The notes: a model not told the origin generated them from the sequence alone. A stretch of 64,000 bases of DNA from Novosphingobium sp. CECT 9465 (GCF_920987055.1 NZ_CAKLBX010000001.1:2962501-3026500); one strand, 5' to 3'. Counted from the first letter of the stretch, positions 1-8,930 are shown. Numbers and translations are program-made.

Positions 1-2
1 CC

Positions 3-1340
3 CAATCGATCGCGCGGGCCGAGATCGTCGCTCCCAACCGCCCGCGTGCCATCTGCCTCGCCATTACGAGCTTTGGCGATCATTGGCGCGGACGCCCCTC
101 CTCCTGGTCGGCCAAGCTCGACGCCATCACCTTCGGGCGCGACGAGGTCCAGCGTTTCATGGCTGTCGCCGCAGGCAATATTGGAGGCCAGATCGTCGCA
201 GCGGACTATCCCACCCGCAACGACACCATGCCGATCGAAAACCCGGCCCAAGCCTGGAATGTGCTGACCGTCGGCGCCTTCACCGAGCGCACCGTCATCA
301 CAGATCCCGCCTTTGCCGGATGGAGTGCGCTCGGCCTTGCCGGCGACATCATGCCGCGCAGCCGTACCTCGGTGAGCTGGCACCGCGAATGGCCTTTTAA
401 GCCGGACGTTGTCTTCGAAGGCGGCAATATCGGTCATGACCCTGCCACCGGGAACGGCGATCATGTCGATGATCTTGCCCTGCTCACCACCTATCGCATT
501 ACCGCCGAGCGCCCGTTCACGACGACCGGGGACACGAGCGCGGCGACGGCGCTCGCGGCCCGGATGGGCGCGCAGATCCTGGCGGAGAAGCCAGCACTGT
601 GGCCGGAGACCGTGCGCGGCCTCATCGTCCATTCAGCTGAATGGACTCCGGCGATGCGTGCGAACCAAGGCGCGATCGGCAAACCCGCCCTGCTACGCCG
701 TTATGGGTTCGGCGTCCCTTCACTAGCAAGAGCGCTGGGCAGCCTCGACCACGACGTGACGATCGTCGCCGAGGAGATGCTCGTCCCATTCAAGATGAAG
801 AGCGGCAAGGCGGTCACTGACGAACTCGCCGTCCATGCTCTGCCTTGGCCGCGCGAGACGCTGCTGGCGCTCGGCGAAGCGCAGGTCCAACTGCGGATCA
901 CACTCAGCTATTTCATCGAACCCAATCCTGGTGAGCGGGGCCTGTCGCGCCGCCATGTCTATGCCAGCCACGGCCTTCGCTTCGACCTCAAACATGCCGA
1001 CGAACAGCTCGACGTGTTCTTGCGTCGACGCACCTCGGAAGCCGGAGCACGGCCGCCGGCGCGCACCGCGCCGGACACCGGCTGGACCGTCGGTCCCCAG
1101 CTGCGCAGCCGCGGCTCGCTTCATGCCGATATCTGGGAAGGCATGGCGACCGAACTCGCCGCCCGCGATGCGATCATCGTCTATCCGACCGGGGGCTGGT
1201 GGCGCGAGAACGTCGCCCAGGGACATGTCGGTGAAGCGGTGCGATACAGCCTGATCGCCAGCATTAGGGCCGCTCCAGGAGCGGAGCTATATGCTGAGGT
1301 CAAGGCGCAAATCGTCCCCGAAGTTATTATCGAAGCGTAG
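3..1340 (+). CDS. S8 (subtilisin-like) protease, IetS-like, 5' truncated by window edge
   Basis: The frame is open from base 3, so the true start lies upstream of the window; 445 residues are visible. The catalytic serine lies in a GDTSAATALAA motif (Ser codon 537-539), and an AAGN motif near 168-179 fits the subtilase oxyanion-hole asparagine. The catalytic Asp and His must lie upstream. After the protease core comes a C-terminal domain of about 230 residues that is probably beta-rich. This layout, a subtilase with a large C-terminal domain, matches proteases encoded next to an AAA ATPase in the ietAS phage-defence pair. That assignment is by resemblance, and the ATPase partner is not in the window. 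An IS110 element begins about 120 bases downstream, consistent with an accessory island edge. Subtilase fold is secure; IetS identity is tentative. Confidence 0.8.
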   Translation, partial: QSIARAEIVAPNRPRAICLAITSFGDHWRGRPSSWSAKLDAITFGRDEVQRFMAVAAGNIGGQIVAADYPTRNDTMPIENPAQAWNVLTVGAFTERTVITDPAFAGWSALGLAGDIMPRSRTSVSWHREWPFKPDVVFEGGNIGHDPATGNGDHVDDLALLTTYRITAERPFTTTGDTSAATALAARMGAQILAEKPALWPETVRGLIVHSAEWTPAMRANQGAIGKPALLRRYGFGVPSLARALGSLDHDVTIVAEEMLVPFKMKSGKAVTDELAVHALPWPRETLLALGEAQVQLRITLSYFIEPNPGERGLSRRHVYASHGLRFDLKHADEQLDVFLRRRTSEAGARPPARTAPDTGWTVGPQLRSRGSLHADIWEGMATELAARDAIIVYPTGGWWRENVAQGHVGEAVRYSLIASIRAAPGAELYAEVKAQIVPEVIIEA

Positions 1341-1468
1341 CGCAGCTATCCGCGTTCGCGTCACCTACGGGCAGCTTTCAGGGTCGATTGGGGAAACTTG
1401 AAATGGCCGCATTGATGGCGCCTTCCGGACGGTCCGGTTCGGAGTGTCATACTGGCAAGTTTTGTCAG

Positions 1469-1765
1469 GAGCCGACGTTCGCGGTGGCTGATCTGACCGA
1501 CCGGGTTTGGTCGAGACCTGCCGAGGCATTGCGGATTGCGGCGTCTGATAAGTCCACCCCCGGCCCCTTGTATCTGGACGTTGTTGGTTGATTGCGATGT
1601 AATCGGCTGATCGCCGGGGTGGGTGGCCACCCACCCCGGCGCTGCGGTGCTGTCGCCCGTCACCCCTCAGGCAGTAACCGTAAGGGAGCCTGGGACCAGC
1701 ACCGCTTGTCACGCACGACCGAATAGTCGGCAGGTGTCTCAACCGTACGGACAAGGCAGGTTACC
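1469..1765 (+). ncRNA. Candidate IS110 bridge RNA / structured 5' region
   Basis: IS110-group elements transcribe a bridge RNA from the non-coding DNA upstream of the recombinase gene, with loops that pair to target and donor DNA. This 297-base stretch is in the right place and has no convincing ORF. It contains a perfect 30-bp palindrome at 1612-1641 (centre between 1626 and 1627) that would form a very stable stem. Loop assignment cannot be done by eye. The location is seen; the RNA is inferred from the family. Confidence 0.4.
1612..1641. repeat. Perfect 30-bp palindrome in the IS110 5' region
   Basis: The 15-base left arm 1612-1626 is the exact reverse complement of 1627-1641, with no spacer. 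It starts 125 bases before the transposase GTG. It could be an RNA stem of the bridge RNA, a cruciform, or a terminator-like block on read-through. Confidence 0.85.
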
Positions 1766-2695
1766 GTGATCGAAACGATTTGTGGAGTGGATGTTAGCAA
1801 GGCCTGGCTTGATGGCTGGATCGAGGCCGGCGGCTATCGCCGGTTCGCCAATGATGAGGCGGGGATTGCTGCGTTGGTGGACTGGGCCGGTCGCCATGGC
1901 GCAGGGCTGGTGGTGATGGAATCCAGTGGCGGGCTCGAACAGGACGCATTCCTGGCGCTGTGGCGCGCAGGCATGCCCTGTGCCCTGACCAATCCCAGAG
2001 CGGTACGGCATTTTGCCGAGGCGATGGGGCGGCTGGAGAAGACCGACCGTATCGATGCAGAGGTCATCGCCTGCTTTGCTGCGGCACGGCGGCTACGGCC
2101 AACGCCGCCACCTTGCGACGAACAACAAAGGCTTAGCGCGCTTTCTGCCCGGTTGCGGCAAGTGACAGGCGATATCACGGTGCAAAAGCAGCGCCTGCAT
2201 TCCACCCGCGATCCGCTTGCCCTTGCCAGCCTGAAAGAGGCCATCGCCTTCTTCAATACCCAAGCCAAAGCGCTGGCCCGTGAAATCGCAGGCCTGATCG
2301 AACACGATCCCGTCTGGACCGCGCTTGATCGCACACTGCGCTCGGTCAAGGGCGTGGCAGATCGCACCGTTGCCACCCTGCTGGCCGAACTGCCCGAAAT
2401 CGGAACCCTGTCGAACAAGGCCATCGCCAAACTTGCAGGCCTTGCGCCCATCGCGAACGACAGCGGCAAACGATCCGGTGCCCGATCTATCCGTGGTGGA
2501 AGAAGCTCTGTCCGCTCGATCCTCTTCCTCGTCGCCGACATCGTGCGAAAATTCGATCCGGCCATGGCAGAGTTCCGCCAACGCCTGCTCGACCAAGGTA
2601 AACCCAAAATGGTCGTCCGCATCGCCCTCGCCCGAAAACTGCTCGTCCGACTCAACGCAAAAGCACGCGAAACAAGAGCTGAAATTGGTCAGTGA
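1766..2695 (+). CDS. IS110-family DEDD transposase
   Basis: A 309-residue recombinase that moves the element, in this family guided by an element-encoded RNA. The N-terminal RuvC-like DEDD domain shows D9 (GVDVSK), E52 (VVMESSGG), and D94 and D97 (KTDRIDAE). The C-terminal Transposase_20 domain (about residues 190-275) has SVKGVADRT, a LAGLAPIANDSGKRSG segment whose S233 is the expected catalytic serine, and IRGGRSSVR. All key residues are present and the length is normal, so it is probably active. The start is a GTG. The stop is followed within 10-15 bases by the proposed right end, as expected for members with the long non-coding region upstream. Confidence 0.95.
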   Translation: MIETICGVDVSKAWLDGWIEAGGYRRFANDEAGIAALVDWAGRHGAGLVVMESSGGLEQDAFLALWRAGMPCALTNPRAVRHFAEAMGRLEKTDRIDAEVIACFAAARRLRPTPPPCDEQQRLSALSARLRQVTGDITVQKQRLHSTRDPLALASLKEAIAFFNTQAKALAREIAGLIEHDPVWTALDRTLRSVKGVADRTVATLLAELPEIGTLSNKAIAKLAGLAPIANDSGKRSGARSIRGGRSSVRSILFLVADIVRKFDPAMAEFRQRLLDQGKPKMVVRIALARKLLVRLNAKARETRAEIGQ

Positions 2696-2717
2696 CACTT
2701 GACCTGTCAGATAGTCG

Positions 2718-2757
2718 CTCCCCCCTTCGACAAGCTCAGGATGAGCGGAAGGGGGAG
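2718..2757. repeat. Intergenic hairpin repeat (sphingomonad type)
   Basis: Inverted arms of C-rich and G-rich sequence (2718-2728 and 2748-2757) enclose TTCGACAAGCTCAGGATGAG, a motif I recognise as a frequent intergenic repeat in sphingomonads and other Proteobacteria. It lies just after the IS and just past the stop of the minus-strand gene, so it may stabilise or end that transcript. Confidence 0.6.
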
Positions 2758-2763
2758 AGAGGC

Positions 2764-3462
2764 TTAATCCCGCGCGAACCAGATCACATGCTTGGCGCCC
2801 TTGCCGTTGCTTCTTGCGCGGACTTCTATTTCCTCGACATCGAATCCGACGTGCTTGAGGCGCTGGGTGAAGTTGGCGTCCTTGGCGGCGGACCAGATCG
2901 CGAGGACGCCGCCGGGGCGGAGGGCTGAGCGGGCGGCGCGCAGGCCGCGCGTGGAGTAGAGCTGGTTGTTGGCGGCGCGGACGAGGCCGTCCGGACCGTT
3001 GTCCACATCAAGCAGGATCGCATCATAGCCGGTGCCGCCCACATTGAGACCGTTGGCGCGGATCACGTCGGCGACGTCGGTCATCACAAGACGCACACGG
3101 GGGTCATCGAGGCAACCGGCGGCAAGATCCTGCATCGGCCCCCGCGCCCATTCGATGATTTCGGGGACGAGTTCGGCGACGGTGACGTGGGCGTCGGCGG
3201 GCAATTTGGCCAGCGCGGCGCGCAAGGTGAAGCCCATGCCATATCCGCCGATCAGCATCGCCGGGCGCTCGGCACCGGCAATGCGCGCGCAGCTTTGTTC
3301 GGCCAGCGCAATTTCCGAGCCGCTGAGGCGACTGCTCATCAATTCGTTGCGGTCAAGCACGATCATGAAATCGCGGTCATGCCGGTAAAGCCGCAGCTCT
3401 TCGCCGCCGGGCACCTGGGCGGTGCCGATCAATTCACGCGGGATCACGGGCACTGGCTCCAT
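2764..3462 (-). CDS. Spermidine synthase-like methyltransferase-fold protein
   Basis: About 232 residues. A Rossmann core is visible: MLIGGYGMGFTLRAAL (motif I, nucleotide loop), VTVAELVPEIIEWARG (acidic residue after strand 2), VRLVMTDVADVI, and YDAILLDVDNGPDGL, where spermidine synthases carry the catalytic Asp region. The family transfers aminopropyl or methyl groups, and this short form lacks a clear N-terminal beta domain, so the true substrate is unknown. I prefer the ATG at 3462 over a TTG two codons upstream. It appears to be a single-gene unit, with the next minus-strand gene separated by a terminator at 3606-3638. Confidence 0.75.
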   Translation of the reverse strand: MEPVPVIPRELIGTAQVPGGEELRLYRHDRDFMIVLDRNELMSSRLSGSEIALAEQSCARIAGAERPAMLIGGYGMGFTLRAALAKLPADAHVTVAELVPEIIEWARGPMQDLAAGCLDDPRVRLVMTDVADVIRANGLNVGGTGYDAILLDVDNGPDGLVRAANNQLYSTRGLRAARSALRPGGVLAIWSAAKDANFTQRLKHVGFDVEEIEVRARSNGKGAKHVIWFARD

Positions 3463-3605
3463 CGACAAGCAGGTATGAACGGGGCCGGACTACAGGCCTG
3501 TGTCGACCTCAAGTAGATGGCCAGGCGGCAAACGCAAGCCAAAGGCGACCCATTCGATTGAAGCCCCCTCCGGGTCGGCGCTTGCTGACTTCGGAGGCAG
3601 TTGCC

Positions 3606-3638
3606 CAAAAAAGAAAGGCCGGTCCGAAGACCAGCCTT
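3606..3638 (-). terminator. Rho-independent terminator, minus strand
   Basis: Read on the minus strand, a 10-bp stem (3638-3629 with 3624-3615, one G-T pair) closes on a TTCG tetraloop and is followed by TCTTTTTT. It lies about 100 bases after the stop of the TonB-domain gene and should end that transcript. The rest of 3463-3740 shows no coding signal. Confidence 0.8.
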
Positions 3639-3740
3639 GGAAAGTTTGGGAGAGGATGCCTGAAAGGCCTGTCCTGTGTGCGGGCGCAGCGGTGATTCCG
3701 CAAGTGCGAAGGGCGACAAACCAGTTGCATGAAATGCAAT

Positions 3741-4619
3741 TCAAGGCCTGCGTATGATCCAGTTGACCGTGTTGGTGTAATAGCTCGGCACCGCCTGCCC
3801 CTGTGCATCGAGCGCAGGAGAAAAGCGCGCCCGCTGCATCAGCAGTTTACAGGTGACGTCGATGAATTCGGGTGACTGGGTGGCGCTCTGCACCTTGCAG
3901 GCGCTGGGTGTGCCCGTCTGGTCGATCATCAATCGGAATTGGATGCTCGCGGTTTTTCCCATGCGCAGGGCTGTGGAAGGATAGTCCTTGCTCCGCAGCC
4001 AGGTGGACGGCTTGCCCAGATGCCGTGGCCGCGCAGAGAGGCTTGCCTGCTGATCGGGATCGAGGCCCCAACTCTTCACCAGATCGCGCGAGCAGATCGC
4101 CAGAACATCGAGCGCCTTGGCCAGCGAGCCAGTGTGCAACACCAGTCGCGCGCCCGACCCGGCGATGGTGAAGCGGTCGATCGCGGCGATCTGTTCACGC
4201 TTCGGGGGCATTTCAGACGTATACTCGATATCCCCGCTGAAATCGCGGTTGAGCAGATCGAGATCACCAAGCATGAGCAGGGGCTGTTTATCGTCCCCTG
4301 CGGTTCCTGGAAGCGATTGCCTGGCCGGAACCAGCTTCTGCCCTGTGCCGAAGGCAACCATGACGTTGCTGGACCCCGTAGTCATCGGCTTTAACGGCGG
4401 GCCGTAGACCGAAACGCGCAGCATGCTGCCTGGTGCGGCCTGCTGGAAGGTCAGCACGGTCTTCTGGTCCGGCCCGAACATGCGGGCGAGACGGCAATTG
4501 TCCTCATCGTAAATGACGTGCCATGGCGAGGAGGGTTCGAGGAGAGTTTCCTTCGCCTGCCCCGCTGCGGGGTGAACGGCGGCAAGCAGGGCGAGAATGA
4601 GAGTGGCGGGTCTGGTCAT
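3741..4619 (-). CDS. Secreted TonB C-terminal-domain protein
   Basis: A 292-residue protein with an N-terminal signal peptide ([20 protein letters not shown], cleavage probably after residues 19-22). The middle 160 residues are unrecognised. The C-terminal ~90 residues look like a TonB-type domain: a [20 protein letters not shown] segment, then GTPSACKV, and [20 protein letters not shown] near the end. TonB domains usually contact outer-membrane receptors, but this protein lacks the N-terminal membrane anchor and proline-rich stretch of a true energy transducer, so a periplasmic structural role is as likely. The gene appears monocistronic: the sucC transcript ends in a hairpin before it, and a terminator follows it. 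Confidence 0.65.
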   Translation of the reverse strand: MTRPATLILALLAAVHPAAGQAKETLLEPSSPWHVIYDEDNCRLARMFGPDQKTVLTFQQAAPGSMLRVSVYGPPLKPMTTGSSNVMVAFGTGQKLVPARQSLPGTAGDDKQPLLMLGDLDLLNRDFSGDIEYTSEMPPKREQIAAIDRFTIAGSGARLVLHTGSLAKALDVLAICSRDLVKSWGLDPDQQASLSARPRHLGKPSTWLRSKDYPSTALRMGKTASIQFRLMIDQTGTPSACKVQSATQSPEFIDVTCKLLMQRARFSPALDAQGQAVPSYYTNTVNWIIRRP

Positions 4620-4662
4620 CGCAAGCGACGCTATTCGGCCAGTTTTGCGTGTTCAAGACAGA

Positions 4663-4692
4663 AGAAGGCCCCGCTTTGTGGCGGGGCCTTCT
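4663..4692 (-). terminator. Hairpin terminator after sucC
   Basis: A perfect 12-bp stem (4663-4674 with 4681-4692) and a 6-base loop lie 33 bases past the sucC stop on the minus strand. The following tract is only moderately T-rich, so termination may be partial. Confidence 0.65.
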
Positions 4693-4724
4693 GAATTCGC
4701 CGTCGCGAACTCGGCAGTGGCGGG

Positions 4725-5924
4725 TCAGGCGACCGCGCGCACTTCAGCCACGATCTTCTTGGCGGCATCGCCCAGATCGTTGGCAGCGACGATCGGCAGA
4801 CCGGAGTTTGCCAGGATGTCCTTGCCCTGCTGGACGTTGGTGCCTTCAAGACGGACGACGAGCGGAACCGAAAGGTTCACTTCCTTAGCTGCGGCAACGA
4901 TGCCCTCGGCGATGATGTCGCACTTCATGATCCCGCCGAAGATGTTGACGAGAATGCCCTTCACGGCAGGGTCCTTGAGGATGATCTTGAACGCCGCAGT
5001 GACTTTTTCCTTGTTGGCGCCGCCGCCAACGTCAAGGAAGTTGGCGGGGAATTCGCCGTTCAGCTTGATGATATCCATCGTCGCCATGGCAAGACCCGCG
5101 CCGTTGACCATGCAGCCGATGTTGCCGTCGAGCTTGATGTAGGCAAGGTCATACTTCGAAGCTTCGATTTCGGCAGGGTCTTCCTCGGTCTCGTCGCGCA
5201 GGGCGAAGACATCGGGGTGACGATAGAGCGAATTCGAATCGAAGCTCATCTTGGTGTCGAGGACGAGCAGGTTGCCGTCCTTGGTCTCGACCAGAGGGTT
5301 GATTTCGAGCATGTCGCAATCGAGCGCGACAAACGCGTTGTAAAGCTGGCCCGCGATCTTGCCGGCCTGCTTGTGCAGTTCGCCCGAAAGGCCCAGCGCA
5401 AAGCCGACGGCGCGGCCATGGTGCGGCATGAAGCCTTCGACCGGATCGATCACGATCGTAGCGATCTTTTCCGGCGTGGAGTGGGCGACTTCCTCGATGT
5501 CCATGCCGCCTTCGGTCGACACGATCATGGCAACGCGGCTGGTGCCACGATCGACGACCATCGACAGGTAATATTCCTTCGCGATATCAACGCCATCGGT
5601 AACATACAGGCGGTTGACCTGCTTGCCCGCTTCACCGGTCTGGATGGTGACAAGGGTGTTGCCGAGCATTTCCTTGGCGAACGCTTCGACTTCCTCGATG
5701 CTCTTGGCCAGGCGCACACCACCCTTGGCATCGGCGGGCAGTTCCTTGAACTTGCCCTTGCCACGCCCACCGGCGTGGATTTGCGCCTTGACCACATAGA
5801 GCGGTCCGGGAAGCTGCTTTGCCGCCGCTACGGCTTCTTCGACGGTCATTGCCGCGATGCCCGCCGGAATGCCTACGCCAAACTTCGCCAGCAGTTCTTT
5901 GCCCTGATATTCATGAACGTTCAT
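4725..5924 (-). CDS. sucC: Succinyl-CoA ligase (ADP-forming) beta subunit
   Basis: A 399-residue TCA-cycle enzyme subunit that with SucD converts succinyl-CoA to succinate with ATP formation. It starts with the conserved [17 protein letters not shown]. The ATP-grasp domain follows ([15 protein letters not shown] near residue 45, and [12 protein letters not shown] with metal ligands near 210), then the CoA-ligase domain ([13 protein letters not shown] and [15 protein letters not shown]). Length is normal and the fit is nearly full. No sucD is adjacent on either side, so the alpha subunit must be encoded elsewhere. A GGGGAT element precedes the ATG. Confidence 0.97.
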   Translation of the reverse strand: MNVHEYQGKELLAKFGVGIPAGIAAMTVEEAVAAAKQLPGPLYVVKAQIHAGGRGKGKFKELPADAKGGVRLAKSIEEVEAFAKEMLGNTLVTIQTGEAGKQVNRLYVTDGVDIAKEYYLSMVVDRGTSRVAMIVSTEGGMDIEEVAHSTPEKIATIVIDPVEGFMPHHGRAVGFALGLSGELHKQAGKIAGQLYNAFVALDCDMLEINPLVETKDGNLLVLDTKMSFDSNSLYRHPDVFALRDETEEDPAEIEASKYDLAYIKLDGNIGCMVNGAGLAMATMDIIKLNGEFPANFLDVGGGANKEKVTAAFKIILKDPAVKGILVNIFGGIMKCDIIAEGIVAAAKEVNLSVPLVVRLEGTNVQQGKDILANSGLPIVAANDLGDAAKKIVAEVRAVA

Positions 5925-6145
5925 GCGTGATCCCCGCTATGCAATAGGCCCGGCCGAACGACCAATGGGCCAACAGGCGCGCCGCCGTTGGCGCAAAGGT
6001 ATGCACCGCCGTTGGTGCTTTGAGTCCCGATGCCTAAAGCACAGCAAAGAGAGCTTGAAAAGGGGCGTAAATGCCCGCCTAAACCAAAGTCGCAGCGTTA
6101 ACCGCCTTGCGTTGCCCTCGCATAAGGATCACCTGACGAAATCGC

Positions 6146-6922
6146 ATGATCGATCATGACCGCCTTCACGATATCGTTGCCCAAGCAGGGGCCATGGCGC
6201 TTGCCCGCTGGCCGGGTCATGGCCACGCCCTGAAGGTGTGGGAAAAGGTGCCAGGCAGCCCGGTTTGCGAGGCCGACATCGCGGTGGACACGTTCCTCAA
6301 ACGGGAACTGGGCGCGCTTTTACCCTCTGCCGGGTGGCTTTCGGAAGAAACAGTGGACCATCCAGAGCGGCTTGCGCGCGGCCTGTGTTGGCTGGTCGAT
6401 CCGATCGATGGCACACGCGATTTCGTGCGCGGCCGCGCTGGCTGGTCGGTATCGGTGGCGCTGGTGAGCGAAGGCCGCCCGTTGATCGGCGCGTTGAGCG
6501 CCCCGGCGCGCGGCGAATACTGGTCAGCCATTGCCGGACAAGGGGCGATTCGCAACGGGTTCAAACTGGTTGCCAGTCGCCGCGCCCAGCTTTCGGGATC
6601 GCGCGTTCCGGCTGACAGCCTCGCACGGGTGGATGCGGATCTGGTCACGGTGGAAAAGCCCAATTCCATCGCCCTGCGCATCGCCATGGTCGGCGCGAAC
6701 GAGGCGGACCTGCTCGCAACGATCCGCTGGGGCTTTGAATGGGACATTGCCGCCGCCACGCTGATCGCGCGCGAGGCAGGGGCAGCGGTGAGCGATGTGT
6801 TCGGCCAGCCGATTGCGTTCAACAAGCGCGATCCCCGCGCGTTCGGTCTGCTGGTTACCGCGCCTGCGATTCACGCAGCGGCGGTGGAACGGCTGGCCGA
6901 CCGGGCGGCCAAATCAGTCTAG
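6146..6922 (+). CDS. cysQ: 3'(2'),5'-bisphosphate nucleotidase / inositol monophosphatase family
   Basis: A 258-residue Mg-dependent, Li-sensitive-type phosphatase. The family motifs are present: SEE (GWLSEETVDH, metal ligand), DPIDGT (LVDPIDGTRDF, two metal ligands and the nucleophile-activating Thr), and WDIAAATLIAREAG near the C-terminus. CysQ removes 3'-phosphoadenosine 5'-phosphate made by sulfate assimilation; other members hydrolyse inositol phosphates, and sequence alone does not decide. It converges with the aldo/keto reductase, with 10 bases between stops. Its AAGGA-like element is rather far from the ATG. Confidence 0.85.
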   Translation: MIDHDRLHDIVAQAGAMALARWPGHGHALKVWEKVPGSPVCEADIAVDTFLKRELGALLPSAGWLSEETVDHPERLARGLCWLVDPIDGTRDFVRGRAGWSVSVALVSEGRPLIGALSAPARGEYWSAIAGQGAIRNGFKLVASRRAQLSGSRVPADSLARVDADLVTVEKPNSIALRIAMVGANEADLLATIRWGFEWDIAAATLIAREAGAAVSDVFGQPIAFNKRDPRAFGLLVTAPAIHAAAVERLADRAAKSV

Positions 6923-6932
6923 TCGGCTCTAT

Positions 6933-7928
6933 TCAGGCGAAATCCTCGGTGTCGATGGTCGGCAGGATGGCTTGGGCATAGCGGTGGCCGGAAACGGTCT
7001 GCTGATTGATCAGCGCATCGACTTCGTCCGCCAGGGCAGCCGGAAGGCTCCAGTCCCAGAGCGCGATGTTCTCTTCGAGGTGCGCAATCTTGCCCGTGCC
7101 GGGAATGGCGACGATATGGTCCCCGCGCGACAGCACCCAGGCCAGCGACAATTGCGAAGGCGTGACGCCTTCGCGCGCGGCAATGGCGTTGAATTGCCGG
7201 ACCAGCGCCAGATTCCGCGGCCAGTTTTCGCCGTTGAAGCGCGGCATCGTGCGGCGGATGTCGTTGTCCTCAAGCAGCGCAGGATTACTGACGCCGTTGG
7301 CAAGCACGCCGCGCGCCACAGGCGAGAATGCGACGAACGCGGTGCCAAGATCGCGACAGGCATCGAGCACGGCGATTTCGGCCTGCCGCGTCCAGGGCGA
7401 ATATTCGGTTTGCATCGCGGCGATGGGGTGGACGGCGGCGGCCCTGCGCAGGGTATCGGCCGACATTTCGGAAAGGCCGATCGCGCCGATTTTTCCTTCC
7501 CTTACAAGGTCGGCCATCGCGCCTACCGATTCCTCTATCGGCACCGTCAAATCGCGACGGTGCATGTAATAGAGATCGATATGATCGGTCTGCAGCAGCC
7601 TCAGCGAAATTTCGAGTTCGCTGCGGATTGTATCGGGATGACAATCGATCCCGCGCTTTTCACCACTGGCGAAGAGACCCATCTTGGAGGCAAGGAACAC
7701 CTTGTCGCGCCGCCCTTTCAGCGCGATGCCCACCTGAGCTTCGTTGTGGCCCAGACCATAGAGGCGCGCGGTATCGAAATGATCGTATCCGATCTCGATG
7801 GCGCGATGCAGCAGACGGATACCGTCCTCATCGCCAGGCCTTTCGCCGTAGGCCCAGCTCAGGGACATGCAGCCAAGCCCGACCGGGTTGGTCAGGCGTC
7901 CGTTAATGGCGCGGCGTTCGATCGGCAT
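6933..7928 (-). CDS. Aldo/keto reductase
   Basis: About 331 residues with a TIM-barrel NADPH-dependent oxidoreductase pattern. The catalytic tetrad can be placed: Asp and Tyr in YDHFDTARLYG, Lys in VFLASKMG, His in LYYMHRRD. The C-terminal half holds the NADP-binding pattern (SLAWVLSRGDHIVAIPGT). The physiological substrate cannot be read from sequence. I prefer ATG 7928 (MPIERRAING) over an upstream GTG at 7952 because AGGAG sits 10 bases before it. Confidence 0.88.
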   Translation of the reverse strand: MPIERRAINGRLTNPVGLGCMSLSWAYGERPGDEDGIRLLHRAIEIGYDHFDTARLYGLGHNEAQVGIALKGRRDKVFLASKMGLFASGEKRGIDCHPDTIRSELEISLRLLQTDHIDLYYMHRRDLTVPIEESVGAMADLVREGKIGAIGLSEMSADTLRRAAAVHPIAAMQTEYSPWTRQAEIAVLDACRDLGTAFVAFSPVARGVLANGVSNPALLEDNDIRRTMPRFNGENWPRNLALVRQFNAIAAREGVTPSQLSLAWVLSRGDHIVAIPGTGKIAHLEENIALWDWSLPAALADEVDALINQQTVSGHRYAQAILPTIDTEDFA

Positions 7929-8012
7929 TGCGTGAATTCTCCTGCTTCCCACGGCGATGCCGGTCAGCGACCGCGACAGTCAACCGCGAATCGTATGCGA
8001 TGCATAGCAAAC

Positions 8013-8042
8013 GGCGCCGCTTCCCGGAGGGAGCGACGCCGC
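8013..8042 (-). terminator. Hairpin after the OmpA-like lipoprotein gene
   Basis: GC-rich arms 8013-8026 and 8030-8042 form a stem 19 bases past the stop on the minus strand, followed by GTTTGCT. The weak U-tract makes it a probable partial terminator or mRNA-stabilising stem. Confidence 0.45.
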
Positions 8043-8060
8043 TGGCGCTATCAGGAAGGC

Positions 8061-8753
8061 TTACTGACCGCTGCGGGCAGCGTTCACATCGTCCTGGCTG
8101 ATCGGGACGATCTTGATCTCGACCCGGCGGTTGGCCGAACGGCCCTGTTCGGTATCGTTCGACGCAATCGGCTGGGTTTCGCCGAAACCCTGGCTGCGGA
8201 TGCGGGCATAGCCGACGCCGCGCGAGGTGAGATAATCGGCAACCGCGCGGGCGCGACGTTCCGACAGTGCCTGGTTGTATGTATCCGAGCCGGTCGAATC
8301 GGTGTGGCCATAAACGTCAATCAGCGAATTGGGATACTGGACCAGCGATTGTGCGACACGATCGAGCGTGGCACCGAATGCGGGCTTCACCGTGGAGCTA
8401 TCCACATCGAAGGTGACGCCATTGGGCAGGTTGACGAGGATCGCGTTGCCGCCGTCGGTTTCACTGACATCGATGCCGGTGCCTGCGGTCTGTTCACGCA
8501 GTTCGCGGATCTGCTTGTCCTTCTGGTAACCGATCACGCCGCCGGCAACGCCGCCGATGCCAGCGCCGACGATGCGCCCGGTCTTGCCGCCGATCAGGCC
8601 GCCAAGCAATGCACCGCCAAGAGCGCCGCCCAGACCGCCGATTGCGGTGCGCGAAACCTTTTTCTCACCCGTGTTGGGATCGGTGACGCAAGCCGAGAGG
8701 CTGACCAGCGAAACCGCGCAAAGGCTCGACATCATAATACGACGAATTTTCAT
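8061..8753 (-). CDS. OmpA-family lipoprotein with glycine zipper
   Basis: About 230 residues. The signal sequence MKIRRIMMSSLCAVSLVSLSAC ends in a lipobox (LSAC), so the mature protein is lipid-anchored, probably in the outer membrane. A glycine-zipper segment (GGALGGALLGGLIGGKTG and beyond) follows at about residues 45-80. The C-terminal OmpA domain binds peptidoglycan: it has IDVYGHTDSTGSDTYN and LSERRARAV, and ends in SANRRVEIKI. The architecture is YiaD-like. The start at 8753 is chosen because it begins the signal peptide and follows GGGGACAGGAA. Confidence 0.92.
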   Translation of the reverse strand: MKIRRIMMSSLCAVSLVSLSACVTDPNTGEKKVSRTAIGGLGGALGGALLGGLIGGKTGRIVGAGIGGVAGGVIGYQKDKQIRELREQTAGTGIDVSETDGGNAILVNLPNGVTFDVDSSTVKPAFGATLDRVAQSLVQYPNSLIDVYGHTDSTGSDTYNQALSERRARAVADYLTSRGVGYARIRSQGFGETQPIASNDTEQGRSANRRVEIKIVPISQDDVNAARSGQ

Positions 8754-8930
8754 TTCCTGTCCCCTTGGATCAGCGTCCGATGGCAACCTTATGCAACGGA
8801 ATGCCGCTTTGACAGTTCAGATAAGCCCGTTTCGACTGAACGGTTCCCGAACGGGAACCGCAAGAAAGCCATATCGGGAACTTTATCGCAACACTTCGCC
8901 TTTGCATTCGAATCTGATAGGGCCGCTTCC

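Larger units (their letters stand above)
1463..2710 (+). mobile_element. IS110-family insertion sequence
   Basis: An intact IS110-type transposase with about 300 bases of non-coding, structured DNA before it and only a few bases after it. The ends are estimated from TGTCAG occurring at 1463-1468 and at 2705-2710, which would give an element of about 1.24 kb, typical of the family. IS110 elements lack obvious terminal inverted repeats, so these borders are provisional. The element sits between the IetS-like protease and the spermidine-synthase-like gene. Confidence 0.6.

Noticed and set aside
3640..3720. GGGAGAGGATGCC resembling a start region of a TonB-dependent receptor gene
   Set aside because: No signal peptide or receptor frame follows; the sequence runs out after a few codons and overlaps the terminator context.
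6795..8930. Open frame of over 700 codons running into the HlyC/CorC gene
   Set aside because: It is antisense to the aldo/keto reductase and OmpA genes, shows no recognisable domain, and arises from high-GC codon bias; the real gene begins at GTG 8931.
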